Numbered from the stretch's first letter, positions 18,244 through 26,954 are shown. The stretch is 64,000 nt of DNA from Lachnospira sp. UBA3790 (GCA_002369135.1 DFEY01000003.1:392280-456279), one strand, 5' to 3'. A program made the numbers and translations. The notes: generated from the sequence alone by a model not told the origin.

Positions 18244-19894
18244 CGTCAAACTAAAAGACAAAACAATACAAGTTGAGGAGCATACATCTATTGTCGATAT
18301 TGCAAAGGAATGTGCAGATAATTATGAAAATGACATTATCCTTGCAATGTACAATGGCAAATTAGCTGAGCTTAATAATTCTGTACAAGAAGATTGTACT
18401 TTGGAGTTTATAACAACTGGCGATAAGATTGGTAGCGATTGCTATAGACGAAGTGTTGTTTTTATGATGCTTAAAGCGATTTACAAAATCTTAGGAAGAG
18501 AGCAAATTGAAAAGGTATCGATCAAATATTCAATTTCAAAAGGCTTATATTGTGAGTTGCACAGTGATGTTGAAGTGACTGATGAATTCTTAGAAAAAGT
18601 ATCCGCTGAAATGAAGAGTTTGTCCGAGAGAGATATTTTTATTATTAAGAATACAGTGCCTGTTAGCGAGGCAATCAAACGCTTTGATTACTATGGAATG
18701 AAAGATAAGGTTAACTTATTAAAATATCGTAGATCCTCAAGAGTTAACATTTATAACCTTAGTGGTTTTGAAGATTACTTCTATGGATATATGGCTTACT
18801 CAACAGGCATCCTTAAACGCTTTAATCTATTTAAGTATAAGGACGGATTTATTCTTCAAACGCCTACGTCAAAGAACCCAAAAGAAATTCCCAAATTTAA
18901 CGGGGAAGACAAACACTTTGACGCGCTCAATGATTCGACAGAGTGGGCAGAGAAGATGGGAGTGCCAACTATTGGACATGTTAATAATAAGATATGCGAT
19001 GGAAGTGTAACAGATTTAATAATGGTGCAGGAAGCATATCAGGAGAAGAAGATAGCGGATATTGCAGAAGATATCGCAAGTCGCGATGGTGTTAAGTTTG
19101 TTTTGATTGCTGGACCATCTTCGGCTGGTAAAACTTCATTCGCGCATAGACTTTCAATTCAACTGGTTGGACAAGGTTTAAAACCACATCCTATTTCGGT
19201 GGACAATTACTTTGTCGATAGAAAAGATAATCCAGTAGATGAAGAAGGAAATTTAGACTATGAAGTTTTAGAAGCGCTTGATTTAGAACACTTTAACAAT
19301 GATATGGAAGCGCTTCTAAATGGAGAGGAAGTTGAACTTCCTGAATATGATTTTGAGTCAGGTGTTCAACAGATGAGCGGAAAAACTCTAAAACTAGATG
19401 AGAATGATATTCTTGTAATTGAAGGAATTCATTGCTTGAATGATGAAATGACATACAAGCTTGATTCAGATAGAAAGTATAAGATTTATATTAGTGCTTT
19501 AACACCTCTTCGTATTGATGAGCATAACAGAATATCTGCATCAGACTGGAGATTGTTGAGAAGGTTAGTTAGAGATTTGAGAACTCGTGGCAAATCAGCA
19601 CAGGCTACTATAGAAATGTGGAAGAGAGTTCGCAGGGGAGAAGAAAAGTACATCTTCCCATATGAAGATTCAGCTGATGCTATCTTTAACTCAGCTATGG
19701 TATTTGAACCATCTGTACTAAAAGTTTATACGGAACCTGCACTGTTTAGTGTTCCGGAAGACTCGGAAGAGTACTTAGAGGCAAATCGACTACTCAAGTT
19801 CTTGGATTATGTATTGCCTTTGCCGGAGGACGACGTTCCAAAGAACTCAATCATGAGAGAATTCGTGGGCGGAAGTTCAATTGTGAAAGAATAG
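18236..19894 (+). CDS. TGS-domain uridine kinase-like protein
   Basis: 552 residues: an N-terminal TGS/ThrRS-editing-like region (about 1-200, with DCYRRSVVFMML), a linker, and a C-terminal P-loop kinase of the uridine kinase/phosphoribulokinase family. Walker A is AGPSSAGKTSF (about residues 293-303), followed by SVDNYFVDR and VIEGIHCLND. This architecture is common in Clostridia and is annotated nucleoside kinase; the true substrate is not established to my knowledge. Its ATG lies inside the end of trmK (8-base overlap). The TGS part is shared in origin with thrS and relA/spoT. Confidence 0.85.
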   Translation: MFNVKLKDKTIQVEEHTSIVDIAKECADNYENDIILAMYNGKLAELNNSVQEDCTLEFITTGDKIGSDCYRRSVVFMMLKAIYKILGREQIEKVSIKYSISKGLYCELHSDVEVTDEFLEKVSAEMKSLSERDIFIIKNTVPVSEAIKRFDYYGMKDKVNLLKYRRSSRVNIYNLSGFEDYFYGYMAYSTGILKRFNLFKYKDGFILQTPTSKNPKEIPKFNGEDKHFDALNDSTEWAEKMGVPTIGHVNNKICDGSVTDLIMVQEAYQEKKIADIAEDIASRDGVKFVLIAGPSSAGKTSFAHRLSIQLVGQGLKPHPISVDNYFVDRKDNPVDEEGNLDYEVLEALDLEHFNNDMEALLNGEEVELPEYDFESGVQQMSGKTLKLDENDILVIEGIHCLNDEMTYKLDSDRKYKIYISALTPLRIDEHNRISASDWRLLRRLVRDLRTRGKSAQATIEMWKRVRRGEEKYIFPYEDSADAIFNSAMVFEPSVLKVYTEPALFSVPEDSEEYLEANRLLKFLDYVLPLPEDDVPKNSIMREFVGGSSIVKE

Positions 19895-19912
19895 TGATTT
19901 CTAGGAGGATAT

Positions 19913-20275
19913 ATGGACAAAATAATTGACTTTGAAGAACGTAAATATGAAAAGATGTCTAGTTGGTGGATTAAGCTAGTAGCTATTATTTTTTGTTTGT
20001 TAGAAATAATATCTATTGTATTAGGAGTAGCGTACATTGTTGTAAATAGAGAAGTATTCCAAAAGTTATTAGAAATAGAAAATGGAAAACTGATTGTTTT
20101 GATTGCTATTATTAGTGCTATTATTGTCCAGATTATTATTTTTATGCTTATATTTACAGTATATAGAGTTGGAGAACTAACTGACGAGCGAAATAGTTTG
20201 AGGGAAGAAGTAGAAAATTTATATAGCGAAATAGACAAGACAAAAACTGAAGTGATTAAACATAAGTATGACTAA
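19913..20275 (+). CDS. Small membrane protein with C-terminal coiled coil
   Basis: 120 residues: two hydrophobic helices (about 19-43 and 59-84), then a heptad-like Glu/Lys/Leu segment (about 90-118) that looks like a short coiled coil. An AGGAGG site precedes the start. It follows the kinase gene after 18 bases and ends just upstream of rnpB. I recognise no family and infer no function beyond a membrane-anchored helical protein. Confidence 0.65.
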   Translation: MDKIIDFEERKYEKMSSWWIKLVAIIFCLLEIISIVLGVAYIVVNREVFQKLLEIENGKLIVLIAIISAIIVQIIIFMLIFTVYRVGELTDERNSLREEVENLYSEIDKTKTEVIKHKYD

Positions 20276-20303
20276 AAAAGTAGAATAATTTAAAGAAATG
20301 TAT

Positions 20304-20309
20304 TATAAT
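20304..20309 (+). promoter_or_regulatory. -10 box upstream of rnpB
   Basis: TATAAT, about 34 bases before the RNase P RNA 5' end. The hexamer at 17-base spacing (TAGAAT, 20281-20286) is a poor -35, so the promoter is tentative. Confidence 0.45.
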
Positions 20310-20342
20310 ACGTTTTCTAATTCTTTTAAAATCAAAAGAATT

Positions 20343-20667
20343 GAGTAAAGTGGATGATCGCGTGTGCTTCACACGAGGAAAGTCCGGGCTTCGCAGGGCA
20401 GGATGCCAGTTAACGGCTGGTAGAGGCGACTCTCAGGAAAGTGCAACAGAAAGTATACCGCCACTTTGTGGTAAGGGTGAAATGGCAGGGTAAGAGCCTA
20501 CCGCGCTGGTGGTAACATCAGTGGCAGTGTAAACCCCATCCGAAGCAAGACCGAGCAGGAATCATATAGTTGCCCGCTAGATTCCGGGTAGGTTGCTTGA
20601 GCGTATAGGTGACTATGCGCCTAGATAGATGATCATCCTAGACAGAACCCGGCTTACAGCTTTACTC
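20343..20667 (+). ncRNA. rnpB: RNase P RNA
   Basis: The catalytic RNA of RNase P, which cuts 5' leaders from pre-tRNAs. The ends pair as P1 (GAGTAAAG with CTTTACTC). Conserved core pieces are present: GAGGAAAGTCCGGGC near the 5' side, GGTAAGGGTGAAA, GTAAACCCCATCCG, GAGCAAGACCGAGCAGGAA-like core sequence and the 3' ACAGAACCCGGCTTA. Length (325 nt) and order fit the class A type. A bidirectional terminator follows directly. Confidence 0.96.
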
Positions 20668-20670
20668 ATA

Positions 20671-20699
20671 AAAAAGAATCTCTTTCGAGATTCTTTTTT
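20671..20699. terminator. Bidirectional terminator between rnpB and purine nucleoside phosphorylase
   Basis: A 12-bp stem AAAAAGAATCTC/GAGATTCTTTTT with a 4-base loop, T-rich on the plus side and A-rich on the other, between converging genes. Confidence 0.9.
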
Positions 20700-20701
20700 G
20701 T

Positions 20702-21529
20702 TTAGTATTTTTTATCTTTAATAAATTTAACTAGTATATCACATATCTTATTCGAAAAACCTGATACAGCAGCCACCACTTCATTGTCATCTAATGGCCC
20801 TATATTTACGTCGGCAGCTTTGTTTGCGATACAACTTATACCACAAGTTTTAAAACCACAGTGGGCTGCAGCAATAGCTTCAGCGGCTGTGCTCATTCCA
20901 ACTGCATCAGCACCCATACTTCTGAATGCTTTAACTTCAGCGGGAGATTCGTAGTTTGGACCGCTAGATTGAACATAAACACCCTTTTCTAAGATATATC
21001 CTAATTCAGTTGCAGTTTCTATTAAGTTTTCAGTTAGATCTCTATTATAGATATATGTCATATCTGGAAATCTTGTTCCAAGTTCTTCCACATCTTCACC
21101 CACGAGAGGAGATGGGACAAAGCTTGCTATTTGATCTTTAATAGCCATCATAGTTCCCATGTCATAGTCTAAGTTGATTCCACCAGCTGCATTAGTGATT
21201 ACTAAAGTCTTTGCACCTAGCATCCTAGCAACTCGAACTGGGGCTACAACATCTTTCATAGAATAACCTTCGTAGTAGTGGAGTCTTCCTTGAAGAACAA
21301 CTACATTGGTATCTCCGATAGTACCAAATACATAACGACCTCTGTGTGCTGCATTTGTACATATTGGATGTTCTGGAATTTTGTGATAACCACGCTCAAC
21401 TGGATTATCTAAGCAATCCACAAAAGAATCTAAACCTGATCCCAAAATAACAGCAACTTCAGGTTTCATATCTGTTTTTTCGCGAATCGCTTTACAATAG
21501 TTTTCTAGCTTTTTATATTCTCTGCTCAT
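20702..21529 (-). CDS. Purine nucleoside phosphorylase (PNP/MTAP family)
   Basis: 275 residues from the ATG at 21529, which follows GTGAGGT; an earlier ATG at 21562 lacks a ribosome-binding site. It cleaves purine (deoxy)nucleosides with phosphate to base and sugar-1-phosphate. Visible motifs: phosphate loop ILGSGLDSF, NAAHRG, GRLHYYEGY, TNAAGGI, the family signature SSGPNYESPAEV and the base-site region AVGMSTAAEA. The order matches trimeric PunA-type enzymes. It is convergent with rnpB and stands alone. Confidence 0.93.
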   Translation of the reverse strand: MSREYKKLENYCKAIREKTDMKPEVAVILGSGLDSFVDCLDNPVERGYHKIPEHPICTNAAHRGRYVFGTIGDTNVVVLQGRLHYYEGYSMKDVVAPVRVARMLGAKTLVITNAAGGINLDYDMGTMMAIKDQIASFVPSPLVGEDVEELGTRFPDMTYIYNRDLTENLIETATELGYILEKGVYVQSSGPNYESPAEVKAFRSMGADAVGMSTAAEAIAAAHCGFKTCGISCIANKAADVNIGPLDDNEVVAAVSGFSNKICDILVKFIKDKKY

Positions 21530-21655
21530 AATCCGTACCTCACTTATAAAATATTCTATCATAAAATTGATAATTGTTTTATAAATTTGTACTTTAATAC
21601 AGAAATAAGTAGTATAATTGCCTTAGGAACATTTGGTTACATCGAGGAGGAACTT

Positions 21656-22894
21656 ATGAAAAGAGTATTAGTTTTAATCATTTGTCTAAGTATGTGCTTA
21701 GGCATTCCAGCTGATACATATGCAGCCGAAAACTATGGCACTTCTCATCCGGAAGATTTGGTTGATAAGAATACTGGATTGATTAGAAAAATATCTTGGA
21801 GAGATGAATTTTATGGAAATGCTCTTAATGAGAGGAATTGGAGTTATGATGTTGGGGGCGTTGACAATTTATGGGGTAGCAGACAATTTTCATATGCTAG
21901 AATGGAAAACGTTAAAGTATCAAACGGTTTACTAGATATTGTTTCTCAAATACAGTTTGATAAAAATAATGACAAAGTTATAACTAATTCAGAATATACA
22001 GGTTCTATTAACAGTAAAGGAAAAACTGATTTTAAATATGGAGAACTTGAGATTAGAGCGAAAATGGCACCTGGATATGGTGTTGGCTCTGTGTTATATC
22101 TAATGGGCAAGGATAAAGTTTGGCCAAATTGTGGAGAAGTTGATTTGTTCCAATATTCAAATACTACCAAACTTCTTACTCAAGCATTATTTACACCAAA
22201 AATTAATAATACAGACGAAACAGTAAATCAGAAAGTGTGGCAGAATACTATTGATAAAACAAAATTTCATATCTTTAAAATGAAGTGGTCAGATAAAAAA
22301 ATCCAATTATTCATTGATAACATTTTGACTGGAACATATGATCCTGCTGAATATTCAACCAATCCTGATCCGACAAAGGATGATAAAGCATGGCCATTTA
22401 ATCAACCTATGTACTTAAGAATACTTGGTTCAATGAATCCAAATATTTCGGGTTATCAAAGTTCTTATGGTTGGACTTTGGTTAAAGAAAATGAAGATTC
22501 AAAGGATTATGAAACCCATACATATGTAGACTATGTGAGAGTATATCAATACCAAATAGATAAAACAATTACAAATCAGCTCAACTCTAAACCGGATTTA
22601 TATAGGGCATATAAAAAGAAGAAATCTAAAAAACTCAAAATAGAATTATTTGATAGTGGTTGGGTTAACGGCTACGAATTTAGAATTTTTAAAACTAAAA
22701 AGAATGCTAAAAAGAACAAAAAAGTTCTAGTTAAGAAGAAGTATGAAGGTTCGAAGAGTAAGGTTAAAGTAAAGAATAAGAAACTAAAGAATAAAAAGAC
22801 TTTATATGTAAGAGCTAGATCATATAAGTATTGCTACAATGTGAAGTATTATAGTAAGTGGAGTAAACCGCTGAAAGTTAAAATTAAAAAATAA
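21656..22894 (+). CDS. Exported GH16-like protein with altered catalytic motif
   Basis: 412 residues from the ATG after GAGGAGG. It has a signal peptide (cleavage near residue 23), a GH16 jelly-roll domain (about 40-300) and a C-terminal lysine-rich FN3-like domain (about 320-412). GH16 landmarks are present: WRDEF near the start, the FKYGELEIRAKMAPGYG strand and the KMKWSDKKIQLFIDN strand. The normal catalytic motif ExDxxE reads E161-V-D163-L-F-Q166: the acid/base Glu is Gln (codon CAA at 22151). Beta-glucanase-type activity is therefore doubtful; binding is possible. TATAAT at 21613-21618 is a likely -10 box. Confidence 0.8.
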   Translation: MKRVLVLIICLSMCLGIPADTYAAENYGTSHPEDLVDKNTGLIRKISWRDEFYGNALNERNWSYDVGGVDNLWGSRQFSYARMENVKVSNGLLDIVSQIQFDKNNDKVITNSEYTGSINSKGKTDFKYGELEIRAKMAPGYGVGSVLYLMGKDKVWPNCGEVDLFQYSNTTKLLTQALFTPKINNTDETVNQKVWQNTIDKTKFHIFKMKWSDKKIQLFIDNILTGTYDPAEYSTNPDPTKDDKAWPFNQPMYLRILGSMNPNISGYQSSYGWTLVKENEDSKDYETHTYVDYVRVYQYQIDKTITNQLNSKPDLYRAYKKKKSKKLKIELFDSGWVNGYEFRIFKTKKNAKKNKKVLVKKKYEGSKSKVKVKNKKLKNKKTLYVRARSYKYCYNVKYYSKWSKPLKVKIKK

Positions 22895-22898
22895 TTTT

Positions 22899-22931
22899 AA
22901 TCACCACCATTAATTTGGTGGTGATTTTTAT
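22899..22931 (+). terminator. Terminator of the GH16-like gene
   Basis: Stem AATCACCACC (22899-22908) with GGTGGTGATT (22917-22926), then a T-rich stretch. Confidence 0.88.
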
Positions 22932-22941
22932 TAAAAACTGC

Positions 22942-22970
22942 TTGAATTATCAGTCTCAATAATGTATCAT
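22942..22970 (+). promoter_or_regulatory. Promoter of pyrBI
   Basis: TTGAAT at 22942-22947 and TATCAT at 22965-22970, spaced by 17 bases. The start point would be near 22977. Confidence 0.7.
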
Positions 22971-22979
22971 TTGAATAAC

Positions 22980-23023
22980 AAAAATTTGCGACCCAAATTT
23001 TTTTTGCCCATTTTTAGGCAAAA
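22980..23023 (+). promoter_or_regulatory. pyrBI leader: two adjacent hairpins, attenuator-like
   Basis: AAAAATTTG (22980-22988) pairs with CAAATTTTT (22994-23002) around CGACC and is followed by more Ts, like a weak terminator at the very start of the transcript. TTTTGCC (23002-23008) then pairs with GGCAAAA (23017-23023) just before the GGAGGT ribosome-binding site at 23032. No PyrR-type binding site is recognised. Control of pyrBI by this leader is inference. Confidence 0.4.
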
Positions 23024-23041
23024 CAGAAAATGGAGGTAACA

Positions 23042-23956
23042 ATGAGACATTTACTTAGTCCTTTGGATATGTCAGTAGAAGAGTTAGACAGTTTGTTTGA
23101 TTTGGCTAATGACATTGAAAACAATCCAGACAAGTATAAAGATGCATGTCGTAACAAAAAGATAGCTACATTGTTTTACGAGCCAAGCACTAGAACAAGA
23201 CTTAGCTTTGAAGCAGCTATGATTAACCTTGGTGGACAGGTGTTGGGTTTCTCTGAAGCGGCATCTAGTTCCGCGGCAAAGGGAGAGAGCTTAGCAGATA
23301 CTATTAAAGTGGTTTCATGCTACGCAGATATCTGTGCTATGCGTCATCCTAAAGAAGGTTCAGCGCTAGTAGCTGCAAATAATGCAAACATCCCTGTTAT
23401 TAACGCAGGCGACGGTGGACATCAACATCCAACACAGACACTTACAGACTTACTTACAATTAGAAGTCTTAAGGGAAAACTTGGTGGATTCACAATCGGT
23501 CTTTGTGGCGACTTAAAGTTTGGACGTACAGTTCACTCACTTATCAATGCGCTATTAAGGTACGATGATATAAAGTTTGTCTTAATCTCACCTGAGGAAC
23601 TTAAAGTTCCGGATTATATTCGCGAGGCTATAGAAGAGGCTGGATGTGAATATGAAGAGGTGACAAATTTAGATGATGTAATGGGAGATTTAGACATCCT
23701 TTACATGACAAGAGTTCAACGTGAAAGATTCTTCAACGAAGAAGATTATATTAGATTAAAAGACAGTTTCATTTTGACGAAGGATAAGATGAAAGAAGCT
23801 AGGGAAGATATGCTAGTTCTTCATCCTTTGCCAAGAGTAAATGAAATCTCAGTAAAAGTAGATAAAGATCCAAGAGCTGTTTATTTTAAACAGGCACAGT
23901 ACGGTGTGTATGTTAGAATGGCTCTAATCCTTAAACTTATGGAGGTGGAAGTATGA
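23042..23956 (+). CDS. pyrB: Aspartate carbamoyltransferase, catalytic subunit
   Basis: 304 residues. It joins carbamoyl phosphate and aspartate, the first committed step of pyrimidine synthesis. Key motifs: [13 protein letters not shown] with the carbamoyl-phosphate residues STRTR (about 49-53), [23 protein letters not shown] and the aspartate-binding LHPLPR near the C-terminus. The ATG at 23042 is used; the ATG at 23030 overlaps the GGAGGT ribosome-binding site. It overlaps pyrI by 4 bases, which indicates a regulated holoenzyme of catalytic and regulatory chains. Confidence 0.97.
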   Translation: MRHLLSPLDMSVEELDSLFDLANDIENNPDKYKDACRNKKIATLFYEPSTRTRLSFEAAMINLGGQVLGFSEAASSSAAKGESLADTIKVVSCYADICAMRHPKEGSALVAANNANIPVINAGDGGHQHPTQTLTDLLTIRSLKGKLGGFTIGLCGDLKFGRTVHSLINALLRYDDIKFVLISPEELKVPDYIREAIEEAGCEYEEVTNLDDVMGDLDILYMTRVQRERFFNEEDYIRLKDSFILTKDKMKEAREDMLVLHPLPRVNEISVKVDKDPRAVYFKQAQYGVYVRMALILKLMEVEV

Positions 23957-24411
23957 TTAATGTAGATCAGATTAACAATGGTTTTGTACTAGACCACATC
24001 CAGGCTGGAAGAGCAATGGCGATTTATCACTACCTAAATCTTGATGATTTGGATTGTTCAATTGCTATTATTAAGAATGCTAAAAGTGAAAAGATGGGCC
24101 GTAAGGACATCATAAAAGTAGAAGGTTCACTTGATATTGTGGACTTTGACGTGCTCGGCTTTATTGACCACAACATTACTGTAGACATTATTGAAGATGG
24201 AAAGTTAGTAGAGAAGAGGGAACTAAAACTTCCTGAGAAGATTACTAATGTTTTGCATTGTAAAAACCCTAGATGTATCACATCTATTGAGCAGGAACTA
24301 AAGCATGTCTTTGTTTTGACCGACAAAGAAAATGGTTTATACAGATGTCAGTATTGTGATGAGCAACAGGGACGTCTATGGGAAAAGATTAAGAAATTAG
24401 AAGAATTATAA
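23953..24411 (+). CDS. pyrI: Aspartate carbamoyltransferase, regulatory subunit
   Basis: 152 residues. PyrI binds CTP/ATP and bridges catalytic trimers. The N-terminal allosteric domain carries [12 protein letters not shown], and the C-terminal zinc domain has four Cys at 103, 108, 132 and 135 (CKNPRC and CQYC). The ATG overlaps the end of pyrB by 4 bases, with an upstream GGAGGTGG inside pyrB. A hairpin terminator follows. Confidence 0.96.
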   Translation: MINVDQINNGFVLDHIQAGRAMAIYHYLNLDDLDCSIAIIKNAKSEKMGRKDIIKVEGSLDIVDFDVLGFIDHNITVDIIEDGKLVEKRELKLPEKITNVLHCKNPRCITSIEQELKHVFVLTDKENGLYRCQYCDEQQGRLWEKIKKLEEL

Positions 24412-24415
24412 AATA

Positions 24416-24449
24416 AAAAAGATATATGGATTCGTCTGTATATCTTTTT
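24416..24449 (+). terminator. Terminator of pyrBI
   Basis: An 11-bp stem AAAAAGATATA (24416-24426)/TATATCTTTTT (24439-24449). The ribosome-binding site of the next gene starts only 4 bases later. Confidence 0.75.
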
Positions 24450-24462
24450 GCGTGGAGGAACT

Positions 24463-25221
24463 ATGAAGCAAGTTGAAAACTACAAACCGAGATTTCACCA
24501 TTTTGTATGGTTGTTTATTGTGGGATGTGTATTAGGTGTAATAGTGGAAGGTATCTTTTCGCTAGTCGACCTTGGAGCGTGGGAGAGCCATGTCACATTC
24601 CTATGGGGACATTTAAACATAGTTTATGGAGCTGGTGCATGCCTTACATATGTAGTTGCAAACTCATTAAAGAAAAGTAATATTTTTATTGAATTTGTTG
24701 TGTTTATGATTTTGGCATCAGTTGTTGAGTGGATAGCGGGATACATAGAAGAAGTTGTCTTGAATTCGACATCATGGAACTACGGTGCTTTTGGCGCACT
24801 TACCATTGCTAAATATATAAGCATTCCATTTAGTATAGCTTGGGGTATTATGGGAGTGTTATTTATTAAATTTATTCTTCCTTTACTTCAAAGACTATTT
24901 ATGAAAATGAATGGAAGAGGATGGGTTATCGCAGCTTGGATTGTGACAGCATTTATGATTGTTAACTTCATTTTGAGTATGTATTCATTCTACAGATGGG
25001 GTGACAGGGAAACTTGCTATACAGAGAAACAGTTCAAGGAATATTTAATTAAAAATCCTAATGACGTAAAAGGTTTTAGAAAGGTGAATGTACCGCACAG
25101 AAAACCTGTTTATGTTAAAGATAAAAAACCAACTAATGATATAGATAAATTCTTCGACAAAACATGGCCAGATGAGTTTATGCATAACAGATATATGGAA
25201 TGGGTAATTAACTCTAAATAA
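24463..25221 (+). CDS. Putative ABC-transporter permease-like membrane protein (CmpB-like)
   Basis: 252 residues with about five to six membrane helices in the first 180 residues (FVWLFIVGCVLGVIVEGIF at about 12-30; WGIMGVLFIKFILP; WVIAAWIVTAFMIVNF) and a charged soluble tail. The glycine-plus-glutamate helix G-V-I-V-E-G and the WNYG loop match the family annotated as putative ABC transporter permease, PF06541/CmpB. No ATPase gene is next to it, so a transport role is unproven. The ATG at 24463 follows GGAGGA; the GTG at 24448 sits inside the terminator. Confidence 0.65.
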   Translation: MKQVENYKPRFHHFVWLFIVGCVLGVIVEGIFSLVDLGAWESHVTFLWGHLNIVYGAGACLTYVVANSLKKSNIFIEFVVFMILASVVEWIAGYIEEVVLNSTSWNYGAFGALTIAKYISIPFSIAWGIMGVLFIKFILPLLQRLFMKMNGRGWVIAAWIVTAFMIVNFILSMYSFYRWGDRETCYTEKQFKEYLIKNPNDVKGFRKVNVPHRKPVYVKDKKPTNDIDKFFDKTWPDEFMHNRYMEWVINSK

Positions 25222-25223
25222 AG

Positions 25224-25253
25224 AAAAAGCAGTATCGATTGATACTGCTTTTT
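25224..25253. terminator. Bidirectional terminator between the CmpB-like and CNNM-like genes
   Basis: A 13-bp stem AAAAAGCAGTATC/GATACTGCTTTTT with a 4-base loop, between converging genes. Confidence 0.9.
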
Positions 25254-25255
25254 AA

Positions 25256-26536
25256 TTACTCATTTTCTTCAGTTTCTTTTTTCTTCGGTATGACATCGAC
25301 CGCCACAGACTCAACTCTGTTTGAATCCATATCGATAACTGTAAACTTACAATTATCGATCTTAACAACATCGCCTGTCTTTGGAATTCGCTCAAGCTGT
25401 TCGATAATCAAACCGCCCACGGATTCATAGTGATCTGAATCTATATCAGTTCCTAGTTCTTCGTTGAAGTCATCAAGGTTAACTGAACCATCTACTTTAT
25501 ATCTGTGTTCGCCCACCTTTTGAATACCTTCTTCTTCGGCGGCGTCAAATTCATCTCTCATATCTCCGACAATCTCTTCCAAGATATCCTCAAGAGTAAT
25601 CATACCGTCCACCTGACCGTATTCATCTAGGACGATACACATTCCTGATTCATCTTCCTTCATCTCGAATAGAAGATCATTAATCTCCTTAGTAGCGATA
25701 GTGTAGAATGGATCACGCATCATTTCTGATATGTCAAATTCTTCACCGCTTATATGATTTACAATCAAATCCTTTATATTTACAATTCCGACTATATTAT
25801 CAGAACTATCTTTATATACAGGCATACGAGTAAATTTATTTTCTTTAACTATATCCAAAAACTCTTCGTATGTAGTGTCAATTGACACCATTACAATATC
25901 AACCTTTGGAATCATGATGTCTTTAGCTTTTAGATCGCCAAAGTCAAAGACATTGTTGATAATATCAACCTCTTCAGATTCAAGTAAGCCTTCCTCTTCA
26001 GTGACATCCATTATTGTTCGAAGTTCGCCCTCAGTAATCTTCTTTGAATTCAAATTTACTTTAACTCTAAATATCTTTAAGAAGATAGTAGAGATTAAAT
26101 TCAAAACAAAGATTAGTGGAGTGAATATAAACATACAAAATCTAATTGGTCTAGCATAGTGTAGAGCAATCGACTCTGGATGCATACTTGCTATAGTTTT
26201 TGGGATAATCTCACCATAAACAATAAGAATGAATGTAAATATTCCAACGCCAATACTTACATATGCATTACCGACTAATCCTTGAGTAAATATAGTGGCA
26301 ATAGATGAAGCAGATATATTTACAATGTTATTAAGAATAAGTACTGTACTTAACATTTTTCTGCCGTCATCTAGTATTTTACTTAAGATAATAGCATTCT
26401 TTTTGCCTTCCTCCACACGCATTCTGACTCTCATACGATTAACAGTAGTAAGAGCGGTTTCAGCGCTTGAGAAAAAGGCTGATAGTAATAATAAAACAAT
26501 TAAAATACATAGCATCGCTATGTTCATCGGGTCCAT
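25256..26536 (-). CDS. CNNM/CorC-family transporter (hemolysin-like protein)
   Basis: 426 residues from the ATG at 26536, which follows AAGGAGG; an upstream ATG at 26596 has no such site. Domains in order: CNNM/DUF21 membrane domain with four hydrophobic segments (about 1-190), a CBS-domain pair (about 205-325) and a C-terminal CorC_HlyC domain (about 340-420, with EYGQVDGMITLEDILEEIVGDMRDE at the join). Family members are linked to magnesium (and sometimes cobalt or sodium) export. The hemolysin label is historical. It is divergent from scfA and convergent with the previous gene. Confidence 0.9.
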   Translation of the reverse strand: MDPMNIAMLCILIVLLLLSAFFSSAETALTTVNRMRVRMRVEEGKKNAIILSKILDDGRKMLSTVLILNNIVNISASSIATIFTQGLVGNAYVSIGVGIFTFILIVYGEIIPKTIASMHPESIALHYARPIRFCMFIFTPLIFVLNLISTIFLKIFRVKVNLNSKKITEGELRTIMDVTEEEGLLESEEVDIINNVFDFGDLKAKDIMIPKVDIVMVSIDTTYEEFLDIVKENKFTRMPVYKDSSDNIVGIVNIKDLIVNHISGEEFDISEMMRDPFYTIATKEINDLLFEMKEDESGMCIVLDEYGQVDGMITLEDILEEIVGDMRDEFDAAEEEGIQKVGEHRYKVDGSVNLDDFNEELGTDIDSDHYESVGGLIIEQLERIPKTGDVVKIDNCKFTVIDMDSNRVESVAVDVIPKKKETEENE

Positions 26537-26683
26537 ATAGACCTCCTTTAAAATAAGTATTATAAATCCGTTCGATTTATAGAAAAGATTGTACAAAAAG
26601 GGGTGTTTATTGTCAAGAAATAGACTGTGTCAAAAACCCCTTAAAATGCCGATTTTTTAAAGGGAAAATGGGGCAAAAAGTGT

Positions 26684-26712
26684 TTGGAAAAATACCACCT
26701 TTGTGATATAAT
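26684..26712 (+). promoter_or_regulatory. Promoter of the SCIFF locus
   Basis: TTGGAA at 26684-26689 and TATAAT at 26707-26712, spaced by 17 bases, 44 bases before the scfA start. Confidence 0.78.
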
Positions 26713-26755
26713 TTTTTAGGAACTTTTGTTTGAAAAAACAATTATGGAGGATGTT

Positions 26756-26896
26756 ATGAAACATATCAAAACATTAACAGATAAGACATTAAACGATACA
26801 GTAAAAAAAGGTGGTTGTGGCGAGTGCCAGACATCATGTCAGTCAGCTTGTAAGACATCTTGCACAGTTGGAAATCAGACTTGCGAACAAAAATAA
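26756..26896 (+). CDS. scfA: SCIFF ranthipeptide precursor (six Cys in forty-five residues)
   Basis: A 46-residue peptide with six cysteines at 21, 24, 28, 32, 36 and 43, in the fixed SCIFF pattern GGCGECQTSCQSAC followed by KTSCTVGN. The N-terminal 20 residues (MKHIKTL...) act as leader. In the known system the radical SAM enzyme ScfB joins the cysteines to other residues by thioether bonds at gamma carbons (ranthipeptide). A TGGAGG site precedes the ATG. ScfB is encoded 96 bases downstream, with a hairpin between. SCIFF is nearly universal in Clostridia; a signalling role has been proposed but is not settled. Confidence 0.95.
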   Translation: MKHIKTLTDKTLNDTVKKGGCGECQTSCQSACKTSCTVGNQTCEQK

Positions 26897-26923
26897 TTAA
26901 AGGTAATTAAATATTGAGTATCG

Positions 26924-26954
26924 TATAACAGAGCCGTCCATCGACTCTGTTATA
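26924..26954 (+). promoter_or_regulatory. Hairpin between scfA and scfB
   Basis: A 10-bp perfect stem (TATAACAGAG with CTCTGTTATA, 11-base loop) lies between precursor and maturase genes. It lacks a following T run, so it is more likely an RNA-stability or partial read-through element than a full terminator. Confidence 0.6.

Noticed and set aside
25000..26536. Haemolysin role for the CNNM-like protein
   Set aside because: The name is historical; the domain set indicates a membrane ion transporter or its regulator.
26630..26680. Imperfect inverted repeat between the CNNM-like gene and scfA
   Set aside because: CCCCTTAAAA and TTTTTTAAAGGG pair only loosely around a short loop and have no T run; too weak to list.
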